From contig CAJQUW010009053.1 of assembly GCA_907163375.1 (NCBI GenBank), forward strand, positions 198,501-262,500: a stretch of 64,000 nt of DNA, given 5' to 3'. The notes beneath the pieces were generated by a model. That model saw only the letters and a program-made list of their open reading frames with translations. It made no database searches and was not told the DNA's origin. Below, one piece after another: positions 39,701 through 53,185 of the stretch; position 1 is the first letter of the stretch, and the number at the start of each line of letters is the position of its first letter. The position numbers and the translations under genes are program-made. This DNA is from Prostheceraeus crozeri (taxonomy: Eukaryota > Platyhelminthes > Polycladida > Euryleptidae).

Positions 39701-42700
39701 TCTTATTATAAAGTGTGGTTTTCCTGCATCATTTACCAGAAAAAGCTATTTTTTTCATTCTAATCATAATAGATTGTGAATAGATAGAAAATAAATAGAA
39801 TAATTAAATCAAATGAATTAAAAATTTTTGAAAAAATACATGCCTCCATTTATGCCATGCGAGTTTCATGGTTAAGATATTGTATTGTTGCTCTGCATCA
39901 GCTTCTCGAGTATTTTTTTCGCTGTATGACAGAGACGCTCGTGTCTCATACTCTATTACGTTCACTCATACACAAATTCAAAGATGGTCATTGCGTTCAC
40001 TCTAGCTAGCACTCTCATACTTTGTGATTCTTGTGGTGCACGCCATGATTTGGCTTCCCTTGCTGCTGATCGTCCAAGATGAAGGAACCGAAGCAAAACG
40101 TGAGCAATTGACCATCTTATCTTGCCGATGAGCCCCGCACATATTTGTGTATCTTTTGCAACGTACTCTTTCTTTTCTTTTGTTTCGTCAGGAGAACTTT
40201 ATTACAACCATGTCTGTCAGATCAACCCCTAATTACACAAAGTGCCAATTCTTCCGCTATGAAAATAATTCATTGGCCAATTTTCAACCGCATCACAAAG
40301 AATCTTGATGTTCGTGGAAATGTGTAAAGGAGGGAAATCTGCTCACATGCCGCAGACTTCGATGTGACATAGTCCGTCCAGTGTGATTTTGAATTTCCTT
40401 TCACTTCTGCTATTGCACCAGAAGAAGAAAAATGCGAAACGTTGCTTTAAATAACTTAATGCATTAGTCTTATTTGATTAGAGAAAACTTACTTTCGATT
40501 TTTTTAATTACAACCAGCCTTTTTGCCCGAGTGAACTCAACAATGAGTCCTTTTCAGGCAGGAATAGAGAAAGTTGTTTTCTACCGTAAATCTACAGATA
40601 ATTTTATGTCTATATACATCCCCACATCACATTTTTCTGCTTTTCCTCACACGTAAACAAGGCTACAAGCGTGAGTTAACATGTCATTAAAGGGGTTGCA
40701 CCGCTATAAACTTCTTTTTATGAGTCAGTTTCGGGAATTTCTGTCTATTTTTTGGTCGGCTGTGTTTTCAAGAACTTACGAGATTATATTCCTTAACAAA
40801 TTTCTTTATTGTCTAAGAAGTTATGAATAAAGCACATGAAATATAAATTTTTCCATAGGCCTAATCTTATGTTTTTCCGTGGAAAATTCCCAATCAAAAA
40901 TAAGCTCATTCAGTTGATAGTACAGTTTGATCTTCAATGGAATTCTCGCATCCATATATGAAAGTCATCACAAATAGATTGTTTATTTCTGTCCCTTAGA
41001 GAATTTTGTTAGGGTTACAATTCACTCACATTAAACATGACTATTTACTTTTGCCTTCACAAAGGCATGATTGCGTATTTACAAACGTCATTCAACAGAG
41101 GCTTTCTTCTGAAAATCAAATTAGCGTCATTTTCACAATAATTTCTTACAATTTTAGGTAAATTTGATTATAGCAGAGCAATGATACATCAAAATTAACG
41201 TTAACAGCGGGTGATGATTGAGAGGTTCGAGTGGCACTCAAATTAATGTCATAACTTTATGAGTGATTAAACATTCTCCTAAAGTCAATTCTTTCTCTAG
41301 ACTTCCTGAAAAGTGATAACAAAACATTGAGCAATCATTGCACACTCTCATAATCGTCGAACATTATTTGCCAATAATAGCACATTCTATTTGATGTTAT
41401 GCAACTTGAGTTAGAAAATTGACATCATAAGTGGAACAACTTGCCGTTATCATTGACAAATTTGGAATTGAGTCTGTAGATATTGGTTTATGTTTCAAAC
41501 CCAAGAGAAAAACAATGGATTTAAAGCAAGGACATTAAGTCATTTTATTGTGTTTTTCCTTAACTTGTAGCTCGTGGTAAACTTCCAAATTCTGAACCAG
41601 ATACTTTCTTCGGATTTTGACTACGCAGCAAACACTAACATAATCGCACAGTACTTGAGCTTTCATGGTTTTATCTTGCTTTAATTATTCAAATTACTAT
41701 TTATTGATTATCATTTAATCATTTTCAGAAATGAGCAAATTTATCACCAAGAAGCAGATTTCTTTAATTGAAAAGCGTCTTTTGATCACTCGGGAGAGCC
41801 AATCTAACTTATTAGTTAGTCTATGTATGTTCAATTATCTTGATTATTGGCTTTAAACCGGATGAATCGAGACTTTGAAACGATAAAGTGCGGAGATGAA
41901 TCAAGCCAACACAGCGTATTAAGTTGCGATAATATAACATAATGATACATGTACATGTATACATTGTGCATGTATTAAGATCGCTTTGAATTACATTAAA
42001 GTTTGGACGCAACAGACATAATTAACAATAAATTAAAATCCCACAAAGTTTTGGTCCAAGAATAAACATTTTTGAATAGCGCATTCTATTTCCATCGAAA
42101 GTTGTGACTTCATCTGCTCAAATGAAGATTTCAAGTTATCATTTCGATCAGAATCACTAGATGGCCATACGTATAATAGAATAGACATACGTAGACGTGT
42201 ACGCACTACTTTTGACTTTTGAAACACAAGACGATTAACTAATTAATTTACTACGAACACTAATAAACAAGCAATTATAAGACGAATAATAGACGAAATT
42301 AATTGTTATCAAAATAATTGAAAAATAAAATAAGCTTCTTTGACATCTAAAGACAATATTTTTGTGATTCTTTTTTATGGAAGCCAGTAATATTACAAAG
42401 GAACAAAATTCATATCAATCTGTACATCTTAATAACTTTTTCTTGACGCGCGCTAATGTAGCAGGTGCTTGTAGCATACAGTATGATGGAGTATATTGTA
42501 TTTACATCGTATGCCTTCGTTCATTATACAATGCATATTTGCACTCAAGCTTCAGAGCATTTACTTTAGCAGCCTTTTTGCGTTTGCTATTTCGATTGAG
42601 TTTCCCTTGGTTTCTCATTTATTGCGCCTTGCAAGATTTTGTATATGTCGACGAGAAGCAATCTCATCTTTATGATTGCTCATTGCTCATGTGAAATTCT

Positions 42701-43873
42701 ATGATGAAATTACTGACTGCACTTAGTACACTATGTTCATATCTTCTTGGAAAAGTACACTATTGGAGAGTAAAATGGTACTGACTACCAAGAATAAACA
42801 TACAAGACACGTTTACTAAATCAAGTCAAATACACTGATTGACATGAATAGTATAATTGTTAATTTAGTGTAGACGTGTGACTGTTTACTTGTAAATATT
42901 TTTCAATTTTTTAGTTGTCAATGCTAGGCGTCCTACAGCAAGAATTAATATACTTGACCCGTTCATGACCGGGTATCGATTACGCAGCTTTTTTGGCAAG
43001 TAGTAGTCTGAGCTGAGACAATCAATCACGATATATGCGTTCGTGTTAGGTGATAATATTGTACTTGCACCACAATTTCTGATTTTGTTGCTGAGGAATA
43101 ATGATTTTGCGCCACAATGTTTTCTGGTCTCAACGCATTTGTACCCCGAGAACCATGTATTTGCACAACTCTATTGGCCGGAAGCATTTCAAGTTGATTT
43201 TATCGTGTTACATGCTTAATTTCTAGTATGTTCAGTAATAGTCCTACGCTTGTGATATTTTTAGGATACTTATGCTTGGATACTTCTAGTATGCTTATAT
43301 GTGTGTACATAAACTACACCGATATTTCCCGCACATAAAAGATGGTAAGATAGTATTATGAGAAATATAGTAAATTTGTGTAACTTGATTGAGATACTGA
43401 GATATCACACTTACACTATGTAAAAACTCACACACGCATCTATCATCGTCTCACTCGTATGCTAATTGCAAACACCTCAAAGAGTTCATTACTTATTTAC
43501 TTATCATTTAACAAATATCCTTTTGAGAAGAGACACTTGACGCAAATGCTCTGTGGTTGTGGTGCAAATGCATTGCGACACAAAAAGCATTGTAAAATGG
43601 CACAAATGCAAAAGTCCCACAGGTTGGACGATCTTTACCGGTTCATAGTGAATAAGGTGTAATAATGAAAATATGATTAAATTACCAAAAAGAGCTCCTG
43701 TCTTTGCAAATCTCTGAATGAGTCGATAAGACTGAGTGCGGGTTTAAAAACACTTTTTTAGCTATTCATCGTTCAGACAAGTGAGACGTTTTGTTACAGA
43801 TGATGAATACTCGTAACAAAATATATATAATTCTGAGAAAGTAATGTTGATAATCTGACATCGCCTTTTCACA
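39701..43873. other. Intergenic AT-rich DNA downstream of the ETS gene
   Basis: No gene is supported. At about 40418-40447 a sequence ending GCGAAACGTTGC resembles another worn Penelope tail. A plus frame of 105 codons at 42377-42694 has an ATG but no recognisable family. Sequences at 43061-43170 and 43541-43610 share inverted GCATTTGCACCACAA-like phrases and may be the ends of a foldback element. The 3' UTR of the ETS gene must lie just left of 43874, but no clear AATAAA was found. Confidence 0.4.
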
Positions 43874-44481
43874 TCAGAAGAGTGCTCCAGTTTTAATATT
43901 TGAATTGGGAGAGGATGAATCTGAATTAATTCCATGACCAACAGGTAAGGAATAAGAGTAACTATGGTACGTCGCAAGATGCCAATAAGGATTTGCCCTT
44001 GTAGTAGTTGAACCTGTGAATGGATATGCCGTTCCAAAGGGTGGACTCGGAGCAATGCCTTGAGATGATGGAGGTAGTACTGGAGGATGAGGCGGCGGAG
44101 GGAAGAACCAATCTTGATAACCGGCACCCGTAGATGTCGCGGGATGGCGAGTGGGTGTTCCAGGACATAAGTATTCAATAGAGTCCAAATTTCCCGAAGT
44201 TTGAAGAATTTGAAGAAGTCCAGTAAAATCGAATCTGTAAGCATATCTCTTGCCATGCACCTTAGTTAGAATGTTCTTGTCGTAATAATATCGAAGAGCA
44301 CGACTCAATTTGTCGTAATTCATATTCGGCTTAGATTTCCGCTCTCCCCATTTTCTGGCAACCTCTTCGGGATCAAGTATTTTGAATTCTCCGTTGGTAC
44401 TTTCCCACGAAATTAGACGAGAGTTGCGATTGTCTGACAGTAATTCCAACAAAAACTGCCACAGTTGAATTTGTCCAGATC
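43874..44481 (-). CDS. Last exon of an ERG/FLI1-type ETS transcription factor
   Basis: A minus-strand acceptor (TTTTTTGTTGTTAG) precedes the exon at 44481, which enters in phase 1 and ends at a TGA (43876-43874). The first 88 or so residues are a full ETS domain: [15 protein letters not shown] at the start, [20 protein letters not shown] with the two recognition-helix arginines that contact GGA, then YYYDKN and [13 protein letters not shown]. The domain starts exactly at the GSGQIQLWQ junction, where ERG and FLI1 genes also have an intron as far as I recall. The remaining 114 or so residues are Pro/Ser/Tyr-rich, with [14 protein letters not shown] and ANPYWHL; the latter resembles the NPYW motif near the ERG and FLI1 C-termini. 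The domain is more diverged than usual for the family (for example [11 protein letters not shown] and DFTGLLQ), so a fast lineage or a paralogue is possible. Upstream exons, including any PNT domain, were not found. Confidence 0.9.
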
Positions 44482-47400
44482 CTAACAACAAAAAAGACAA
44501 TTCGTTACTAATTTTTTCTCATGATGATAATTACCGATATATGTTTTCAATTGTGGCATAAATCAAAGACGATAGTATCGTAAACTTCCTCTCAAAGAAT
44601 GCTCACTTTTCCGTTTTGTCCTTAAAAATCATCAACATCTTTAATTATTCATGAGCTTTGTGTTACTGATAAAAGTTTTAAAGTAGCTGACTAACTTCTG
44701 ATATTTCACCATTAGAATTTGGGCTGTACATCAAACTACGTGTTATACTAGACTGCTCGTATCTTAAAAATTATGTTTCTTAATATTGCTTGTTTATATT
44801 CAGATTCTAACTGACATTGACTAGATATGAGATCGCATAATCGTGTCAAAACAGGCTGTCATACATGCATGAATCATGACTGATTCTGCAGCATTCAACT
44901 TATATCAATTTATGTTTATGTTTTTGACAATTTATACTATTAGCAAATTATTTAAGTTGAACGGTGGCATTTGTATCACATAGACAAAACCTTGATCACA
45001 AGATTCAGTATAAAGTCGTTTTCGAATTAGATTAATTACTTCATAGCAGTAGTGGGTCATAAACACCCGTCCATAATTGAATATTCACATGCGACCAAGT
45101 TTTGAATTTGATAATCAGCTTTACTTTTTAGCCCCTTCTAAACAAGAATAATTTGAACACATTTGAACATCAAAATCAATAGTTTTCTATTCACATAATT
45201 AGGAATTCTTAAATCTATTTAGTAAACGGGTGAATAGATCAATTAAATAAGAAAATTTTCAAATAAGTTGAATATGTTTTGCAGTCTAAAAGTCATAGAG
45301 ACATCTCGTGTTAATTTGAAACAAATTCATTCAAAGCAAGACGTTCTTTCACTTTCAATCCGGTTACCGTAAAACTTGACTAAAATTGTGCTTGGTCAGA
45401 AGTGCTGATTGTCTAATGATTAGTTGGCACTCTAAAATAGTTATCACAGGAGAAAACTGATGGAATAACATTTGATAAGTCATTTTAGCAAAGTTTACAA
45501 CACACTTTGGCATTCCCAGACAATATCAGCATTTTTATTGGAGAATCTCAAAATAAAAAAAAGATGTTCTGAAACTAATAAACAAAAAGAACATAACTGT
45601 GTGATTGTGATTTGATTTTAGATGTGTTAAGCGAAAAAAAAGATGAAGTACATGTGTATCATTCAACTAATTACTAAATAGTATGACAACATTTTAATTA
45701 CACCTGCTTGTGCTTCTTTAGTTAATAATACTAATTTTTGTAGCTTTTTAAATGTCTACTTATTAATCGAATGAAAATACCGCTGTTCAAAATCAATCAA
45801 GGAATCAAGGAATTAAGTGTGATTGATGTAGAGACTGTGTCATCAGTTTCATGATTTATCCTGCAGATAATCGCAGCACATAGTTGATTTATAATTTTAA
45901 AATTAAACATATATAGTGATGATAAAATTTGACCGAGCTGTGAATCTAGCTCTGTATGTCTGCAAATTCAAATTTCACGGAATGTCGGATGTTACGACCC
46001 ACTAAGACTTCTCACATCAAGTTAACTAAAATTAAAGACGTCACTGACGGCTTTAATTAGCAAATAGATATTATCTCAGCACAAATGAGATTGCTCTCAG
46101 TAAAGAGCACTGGCCTCCTCTTCTAGTGTGACTTTCATGTCTTTTGACAGCAATTTCTTGTCCTCCATATAAAGAGACGGAATTATTTATATGCATAGCA
46201 GTTTTAGGATTGAAATCGAAATTAACGATTTAAAGATAGTTTCATTCATTGATTTGCCATTTGAATATCAGCATTGCCAGCAATACTTGGTGTTGAATAT
46301 CAATCATGGTCAAATTTCCAATCACACGACAGAATCGCTCTAAGTAATCACTTCATAAATATTTCACTCTTAAAGGGCCCTAAAAATTATCTCTTTGAAA
46401 TGGTAGCGAGGAACATTGAATCGTCAAAGAAAAATCAAGATGATAAACAGTACATGGAAATACAATCATCGCCTATCACAAAATCTGCGCAGTTTCTTTA
46501 ACGATGACAGTTAGAATAATGTTCACATCTTTCAAATGAATTATTCAACTAATTTTGTGACTGTGACATTTATTAGAAGATCTCATAATGCGTATCTTTA
46601 CCATGCTTTCAAATAGTTAAGATATTTATAGAGACGAATTTAAAAAATAATGGACAGATCAAATTGAGATCTGTTTTCCCATTAGGCATTATTGCTCCTT
46701 AGTCCAAATGTGTCACATAGGTTTTAAGATTAGAAATCATGCATCCACAAGAAATGGTTTTCTAAGTTTTGAAGTATTTGAAAAAGTATCGTTGTTTGCT
46801 TCGTTTATTCCATGCACTAATGGATGAGATGATGAAGAATACATTGCCTTACGTCAGAGATTGCACTATGATCACAGCAGTTTTTTTAACGTGCAACCAG
46901 ACACAATTTGTGCAGTTCTAAATTCAAATGTACAGTTGTTTTTCTTGATTTGTGCAGTTGAAAAATTGTAGTCATGAAAATAGGTAAATTAAAAACGGTG
47001 CAGAAAGTGGAGTGGATGTCAAGATATGAATGACAACTACATAGTTTATGTTGCAGAACACAAATATTTAGACATGTACATTTCTTGAAAATTGAAATTT
47101 GCAAAAATATTGACCTTCATGATTGCTTATAAAATGTCAGTCTTAAATATATATATTAGTTGCACTGTGCTCTAGATGCGCATTTGGAGAGATCTGCTCG
47201 CCCTATACATCAGTGCGCCATTATTTTGTCTGGAGGTTAAGGTGATGCGGTGCGTTGCTACTGCCACTGCCTTTATGATTTGGGAATTGCAAAACTAATA
47301 CATGCCTACATGCAGTTCTAACAGAGAACATACATGTACATATAATCAAGCAGAGAAACTGTTAGCCACTCATGAAACGTATTTTGTAGGAGATAGAGTC

Positions 47401-48046
47401 ATGGAGGGGTATATTTTTTAAATACTAAAATATGCCACGACTTATGACTGGTAAGTTTTGTATGTTGTATGCGAATCATCTAGCTCAAAGGTAGGCAAAC
47501 GTTTCTATAGTAACGGGCCACATCATGGATCTGATTGGCTTTGTGGTCAGCTGATTCTGCAGTAGGTTACTATAGAAATCAGAATTATTTAAATGATAAT
47601 ACTGAGGAGTAGAGCTCTGCAACTTTTTAACAAAATATGAAAATCATAAAAGGATTCTTAATGACTATGTGCACATTTGTTATAGAAAGCAATATCCAAC
47701 AAAACTATAACCTGTGGTTTGTTTTATGATTTCCAAAATATTCGGTTATCAATGAAGCACATGGCTTGGGGCTTTTCCATAAGTTTACCATAGGGATAAA
47801 TAATGTCTCCAGATATATCAAACATACACAGAAATTGTACCTACGATTCTGTAGGCCTACTAGGCAAGATTTCGGTAAGCTCAAATACTTGCTTAAATCC
47901 TTGGAAAATTTAATCCGATTCTTTTAACAAAGGATATCTGTTGATCTGTAACGAAATCTATATCTACGACATTTCACAAAATCAAAGTAATACACAATAA
48001 ATTGGGAACACATTGCTATAAAATTCCATAATATATACGATCCGAC
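44482..48046 (-). other. Probable intron of the ETS gene
   Basis: Sequence upstream of the ETS acceptor. No exon with ERG/FLI1 similarity is recognisable. At about 47490-47530 a worn hAT-like stretch (CAAAGGTAGGCAAACGTT and AACGGGCCACATCATGG) occurs. The rest is AT-rich without visible function. Confidence 0.35.
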
Positions 48047-49317
48047 AGGGTTGAAACCGGGGCCGTCGGCCGGCGCACTCAAAACCGTCCGGCCGGGGTT
48101 GGCAACGCACAACGTCAACCAAAATTGATCACATGTCGTTAACTTCATACAATGCTCTACCATCCACTGTCAATTGCTCAGGCAGTAGGCGCTACTGGTA
48201 TTACATGTGGTTGCATTGAAATCCAATCATTCAATTTAACTCCTATAAGATTAGATTAGATCACGATTTATTATTAGAAATGCAGCATTTATACATAGAG
48301 TTTCAAGGCTACAGAACAAAGATAAGGAAAAAATACGATAAAAATATAAGCTTCATGTTTTATATAAACTAAACTATCCGATGCAATGAAATAATTCGAG
48401 ATAGTGAATAAACTTTCTATAGGCTAATACACAATTCCTACAAAATTCACACAGTTGACCAAACGACAGAGGATTTAGTCATTATAGCAGCACAGGAAAA
48501 ATCAGACTCCTCATTCTTTTGAGGTCCATTTTTAGTAGCACTAAAATTATGCAGAAGTTGACGGATCTTCGGCTCCCGCGCTTTCTTAGATCGATAGAAA
48601 CAAGGTGGACTTTAAAAGAAGAGTAGAATTCTATGAAAACTTATGTTCTACATATGAAAAGAATTTTGAAGAAAGATTAAAATAAAGGGGAGCTTGGATT
48701 TTTGCTTTGCTGCTTATAAAGCCACATCGGCTAGAATGATTGTGGTTTACTTCATCGACAGGGTCATTTCATCGACATGCAGGGTTATGTCATCGACAGG
48801 TCTTTTCATCAATGTCTATGTTCAGAGTCAGAAGACATTGGAGTCCCTGATAGAGGTGAAAGACATCATAGCTTGATAGTTGTGAATTATTGAGTTAATC
48901 AGTGTCTTTAACTATCTACAGATGCATGATAATCTGGAGCGAATATCATCCACCTGTCGATGAAGAGACCCTGTCGATGAAGACCTGTCGATGAAATGAC
49001 CTTGTCGATGAAGTGAACCACCACCAGCTTATATGATTCGGAAATTCTTTTTAAGATAAAGTGCGTTTAATTACATGCATAGTAATTTTTTAACTGTTTA
49101 AGAAATAGTGCGCAGCATTTGTGTCAAATATCATGAGTATAGCTAGGCACTCCTCAAATATAAAGTATGTTACATTTGTCATACATGCTCAGATAATGCT
49201 GTTTTTCTTTTGATTGACTGGACGATTTCTATAGAGTGAATGCATCATCAATGGTCAACATAGACCTGAAATAAACCGGAATGTAGAACCGGGGCCGGGC
49301 AGCCGGTTGCAACCCTG
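48047..49317. mobile_element. GC-ended dispersed element (copy A) with a nested foldback
   Basis: The left end CAGGGTTGAAACCGGGGCCG (48047) and the inverted right end CAGGGTTGCAACCGGCTGCC (49317) look like terminal repeats. Inside, 48150-48470 matches 55990-56180 in two blocks (for example GCATTGAAATCCA and AATACACAATTCCTACAAAA), and 49236-49262 matches the lead-in shared with copies at 17765 and 56345. The blocks occur in the same order in both copies, here interrupted by the foldback at 48742-49021. Flanking 8-mers (CGATCCGA and TGAAGAGG) do not match, so the exact borders or a single insertion event are unproved. The CAGGG start suggests hAT, tentatively. Confidence 0.45.
48742..49021. mobile_element. 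Foldback/MITE element with iterated TCATCGACAGG ends
   Basis: The left arm (about 48742-48815) contains TTCATCGACAGGGTCA, then TTTCATCGACATGCAGGG, then GTCATCGACAGGTCTT. The right arm (about 48950-49021), read inverted, contains four comparable phrases (CTTCATCGACAAGGTCA, TTTCATCGACAGGTC, TTCATCGACAGGGTC, TTCATCGACAGG). The outermost parts match as GTGGTTTAC against GTGGTTCAC. About 130 bp of AT-rich loop separates the arms. There is no coding capacity. No clear target duplication is seen. Confidence 0.75.
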
Positions 49318-52300
49318 TGAAGAGGACATAAGAAAATTGGTTCGCCGTTTCGAAACTGATTATTTCATCGTATCAAACTAACTTTTCTCACGCTAAATAA
49401 CTTATTTCTGTTCTAATTTGGTCGATAATTCATCGAGATGATATGCTCCTGAAACTCTAAGTCTATCTCCCAGATGAGGTCGATCAGATGTATTGCTTCA
49501 AATGTTGGAGCTCATATCAGTTGAAATTATGTTGTTTATGTTATAAGTGAAAGAATTTCAATTTTCCCTCGTAATTAATGTTCATGCTGGATCAGAGTTG
49601 AAGAACAGAGAAGAAGTGTCAATTGTCCTGATGTAGCAGCGTGAAGTAAAGATTGATCAAGAGCAGTGAAATAAAAACCTCTCGAAGCTTACTTCGAGGC
49701 AAGCTATCGGAAGCGAAAATCCTAAAGCTTGGTATTTGGAGGACTTACGGTAAAATCCGGTGCCACAAGAAATGAAGGCCTACGCATACTGAACGGTGTT
49801 TGTACAAATACTCAATAGGGTTTTACGGAAAGTTTATTACTTAGGCATCTCTCTTATAAGATGCTGATCTACAGCTTTTAAAGATCTGATCAAATTTTGT
49901 CGAATAAGCTATCACAGACAAATGATTCTCCAAATGTTTGTCTGTGAGAGGAGTTCGTTGAGTTCCGTTGGTACGTCTCAACGTGCATCAGCAACATACT
50001 GCGGCAATCAAGAGAGCAAAACTAAGACACCGAGCGTTTACATGCACATCGTATTTACAGATTTATTACCAGCGCATGGTTTATGTTCACATGTACTCTT
50101 TCAAGAGAATGCCTTATCTACTGTTTGTTCATGCATCTTGCTGCGTAAATTCTTTTGTGATTTTCATCCTACTACTATCTCCTGCTGACTTAAGGAAAAT
50201 ATAAAGTAAGAAACTCGGCAAACTTGTCACTAAGCATGTGACAAACAGATTCTTTGTATTCAATTAAGAATTTGCTTGTTCCGTATTACCGAACAAATGA
50301 TTTTCTGAAGGAAATGAAAAAAGGATGATACCAAGTTTAGCTGACTGAAAAAATTAGCGAATCCTATGCTCAGAAGAATCCTTGCCCAGAGGAAGCAGCG
50401 GGAAGCCAAAGTTGAAATGCCAAATTTTGTGCAGTTGTAAATTTTTCTTAAAAAACCCGTTGGATCATGGAGGAAGTGTTTATCTGAATTTGATGGTTTC
50501 CCCCCAGATAACGGAAGCCACCTAATCGTGAACCCATTTAGCGGAAACCCACACTACACACATATCAAACTCACTCAGTGGCCCACTTATCGAAAAGTCT
50601 CACTACTATCTCGTCTGTGATCTATCGATCATAGACAATGTGCATAATCTAGCCTATACAAAACAGTTCAAGGTGAACTGCCGATGTAGAGTGACAACAT
50701 TTTTTTTTTATCAAGGCATGAATAATATGCACAGAATGAGATAAGGTCTTTCTTATTTATTGTCAATCTATTTCCTTTGTACTTATTACAATACATAAGG
50801 TCTGATGTTCTATGTTAAATATTTTGCCTTGATTATTCAATGTTTTGATGCTTCAAAATCTAAATTTTTGCTTGTTGCAGCGTTGTTTTCATTGAAGTGC
50901 AAGATGGAGTATAACAAGTGTCAATGAGTGCTTTCACTGTCCAGTATGACGTCATTTGCAGACCTGATCAAAAGTGTCAACAACAAAGCTGCTGAGAGGA
51001 CTTTCAAAGAGGTGGCCATTCCTTTTTTACCGATGGCCACAATTATTATGAAATGCAGTCTGTATTTATTACTGATCCATAACTAATTATTCAAATTAGC
51101 AAGAATTATATTCGATTATAACTGACTGCTGAGATGATTTCCATCATCGTATGAGAATTATGTTCATGTGACTAACATGATCGATTGACCATGGAAGAGA
51201 CTTTCCAATAAGTGGCAAAAATCAATCACAGTCTCATATAGACAATAAGAGTCTGAAATGTGGATTTGATTTCTTCAAACCTGATAGACCCTTGATAAAT
51301 TGAACTTGCTGAAAATATTCATAAACATGTTCAAGCGATAAAAGACTTTTTGCTGCTCAGCTGGTGCATTGAGGTTCTCTGTCTACTTTTAAAGTTTTTG
51401 CAGTTGCAGTGAAAAATGCACACACACACGAATGTAATATGAGGTGAATAGAAGAAGTCAAATCAATCTGGTGACATCGCTACACTTCAAGTTATCCTCT
51501 CCAATTCAAAAAATTGCCTGTCCAATTTACAGAATTTTTGCAAATGGACAGGAAATATCCTCAACTACGCTAAAGTTTTGTGACAACTGATTCATTGCTT
51601 TGCATGATGACTTTTTTGAAAAAGTGGGTGGGAGTGAACATAACCCATAAATAACCAAATTTGATAATATGAATTTAATTATCTATGTAAGTATGTCAAT
51701 GTAGATCATGTTTACTTGATTCGGACTTCATTCAAAATTCAACATTTCATGTTCGTCCAGCAAAAATTGCTGTGATTACAAAAGTGTACCCCAGCTCATC
51801 AAATGTTGATATTTGAAGCATTTTGCTAAACAGTTTATTTTATTGGTCTCATGCGTTCATTTCAATTTCTTCTCATGGTCAGTTTTTCGATGTTCATTGA
51901 TAGATGGAGCAACGTTGCATTCAAATTCATTTTTTCGCTTAAGTTTGATTGTAATTCCTTCCTTAAATAACATTACCTGACGATGCAAGCTTTCTCGAAA
52001 GTGGTGTCAAAAGCTGATATGGATCCACACCTACAAAGGAGAGGAAGTGATTTTAGTGCGTGATTAATTTTTCAGACGAATAAAAATGATGTTCTTAATA
52101 CAGAAATATTGTGAGTTTTACAAGATTGCAATTATATACTATTAGTATACCATGTTATATTCATCAACGGTACACAACATTCTTTTCTACGAAGGCCAGA
52201 GACAATAATTTACTGATCCATATGCTACCACAATTGTGGCATGAGATTAACGTGCATTTTACATCTGCTATAATGTTCTCCTGTAAACGTCATGGGTACA

Positions 52301-53160
52301 AAAAAGGGGGCTGAACGTATAGGGGACATTTGCTGCCACCGAGATAGGGGGACACACTACAATGTAAATACCTCACCACGAAAACATCCACGAACTCGCC
52401 ACGAATAATTGTTGCCGACTCGTGGCAGAAAACTTGTCGCCACGATATAGTCCCTGAAGGTGAGACACCACTTCAATCATTGATATAATCACTTTAAAAA
52501 TTCACCAACGTCGACATGCTGCTTGCTAGAAGCCGATTTACATAGTTTTATGGGATTTCAGTGAATATTTCTCGATATTCTAGAATTTACAATAATTTGT
52601 CTAATTGTTGATGTGAGTGTAATGAAATTTCTTCGCCAGTGTCGCAACCAAAAGGCAACACTGACTACGAATTGAAACAATTGACTGAAATTATCGAGAA
52701 ATGAACCAAAAAAATCTTGCAATATTTCTGAGGAGTCTTGTGAGTAGATTGTTCAGCTTAATATCAATTGAGAAGATAATTGGCACCCTTCTAGACTTGC
52801 AAATATTTGTTTTGATGAATGCGTTTTTGAGTAATTTGAATGGAAGACACTTGGTAAGGATATCACACTTATTAAGGTTAGAAAATTAGTGATGATGATC
52901 ATATTAGACTGTAGATGGTTGAAAGTAGAAGTTAATCTTGTCGGAATCATCTATACCAATTATTTCAAGTAATCTAATTCTTCCTTTGTAGCTATTCAGA
53001 GAAGGGAAGGAGATAATTGCTTTCTTGCATTTTTTTTCAGATAAAGTAACTGAAATTCACCGAGTAAATTGATGTTGCTAGTCTAGATTGTCTATCAGCT
53101 GCAGTTTAGGGCATGAATAAATTCTGTCACATGTACTTCGTTGCCCGCCTTTACATTTTC
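49318..53160. other. AT-rich DNA, probably ETS-gene intron or intergenic
   Basis: No exon is recognised on either strand. A hairpin CTCGAAG-CTTA-CTTCGAG lies near 49683-49700. A motif CTGACGA followed by CGAAAG at 51977-52000 resembles a Penelope tail without a good stem. At 52295-52450 there are repeated GGGGACA and CCACGA phrases, including an inverted pair GCCACGA/TCGTGGC. Confidence 0.35.
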
Positions 53161-53185
53161 TGAAGAGCTATAGTTCTATGCCGAA

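Noticed and set aside
42377-42694. 105-codon plus-strand gene next to the ETS exon
   Set aside because: It has an ATG but no recognisable domain, no promoter signal and AT-rich flanks; chance remains the simplest explanation.
333-44481. The left-edge exon as part of the ETS gene
   Set aside because: The ETS frame ends with a stop at 43874, so an exon further along the minus strand cannot be a later coding exon of the same protein; a separate first exon and promoter are also present.
48047-49317. Complete hAT insertion with target duplication
   Set aside because: The 8-bp flanks do not match, so only the end similarity is claimed.
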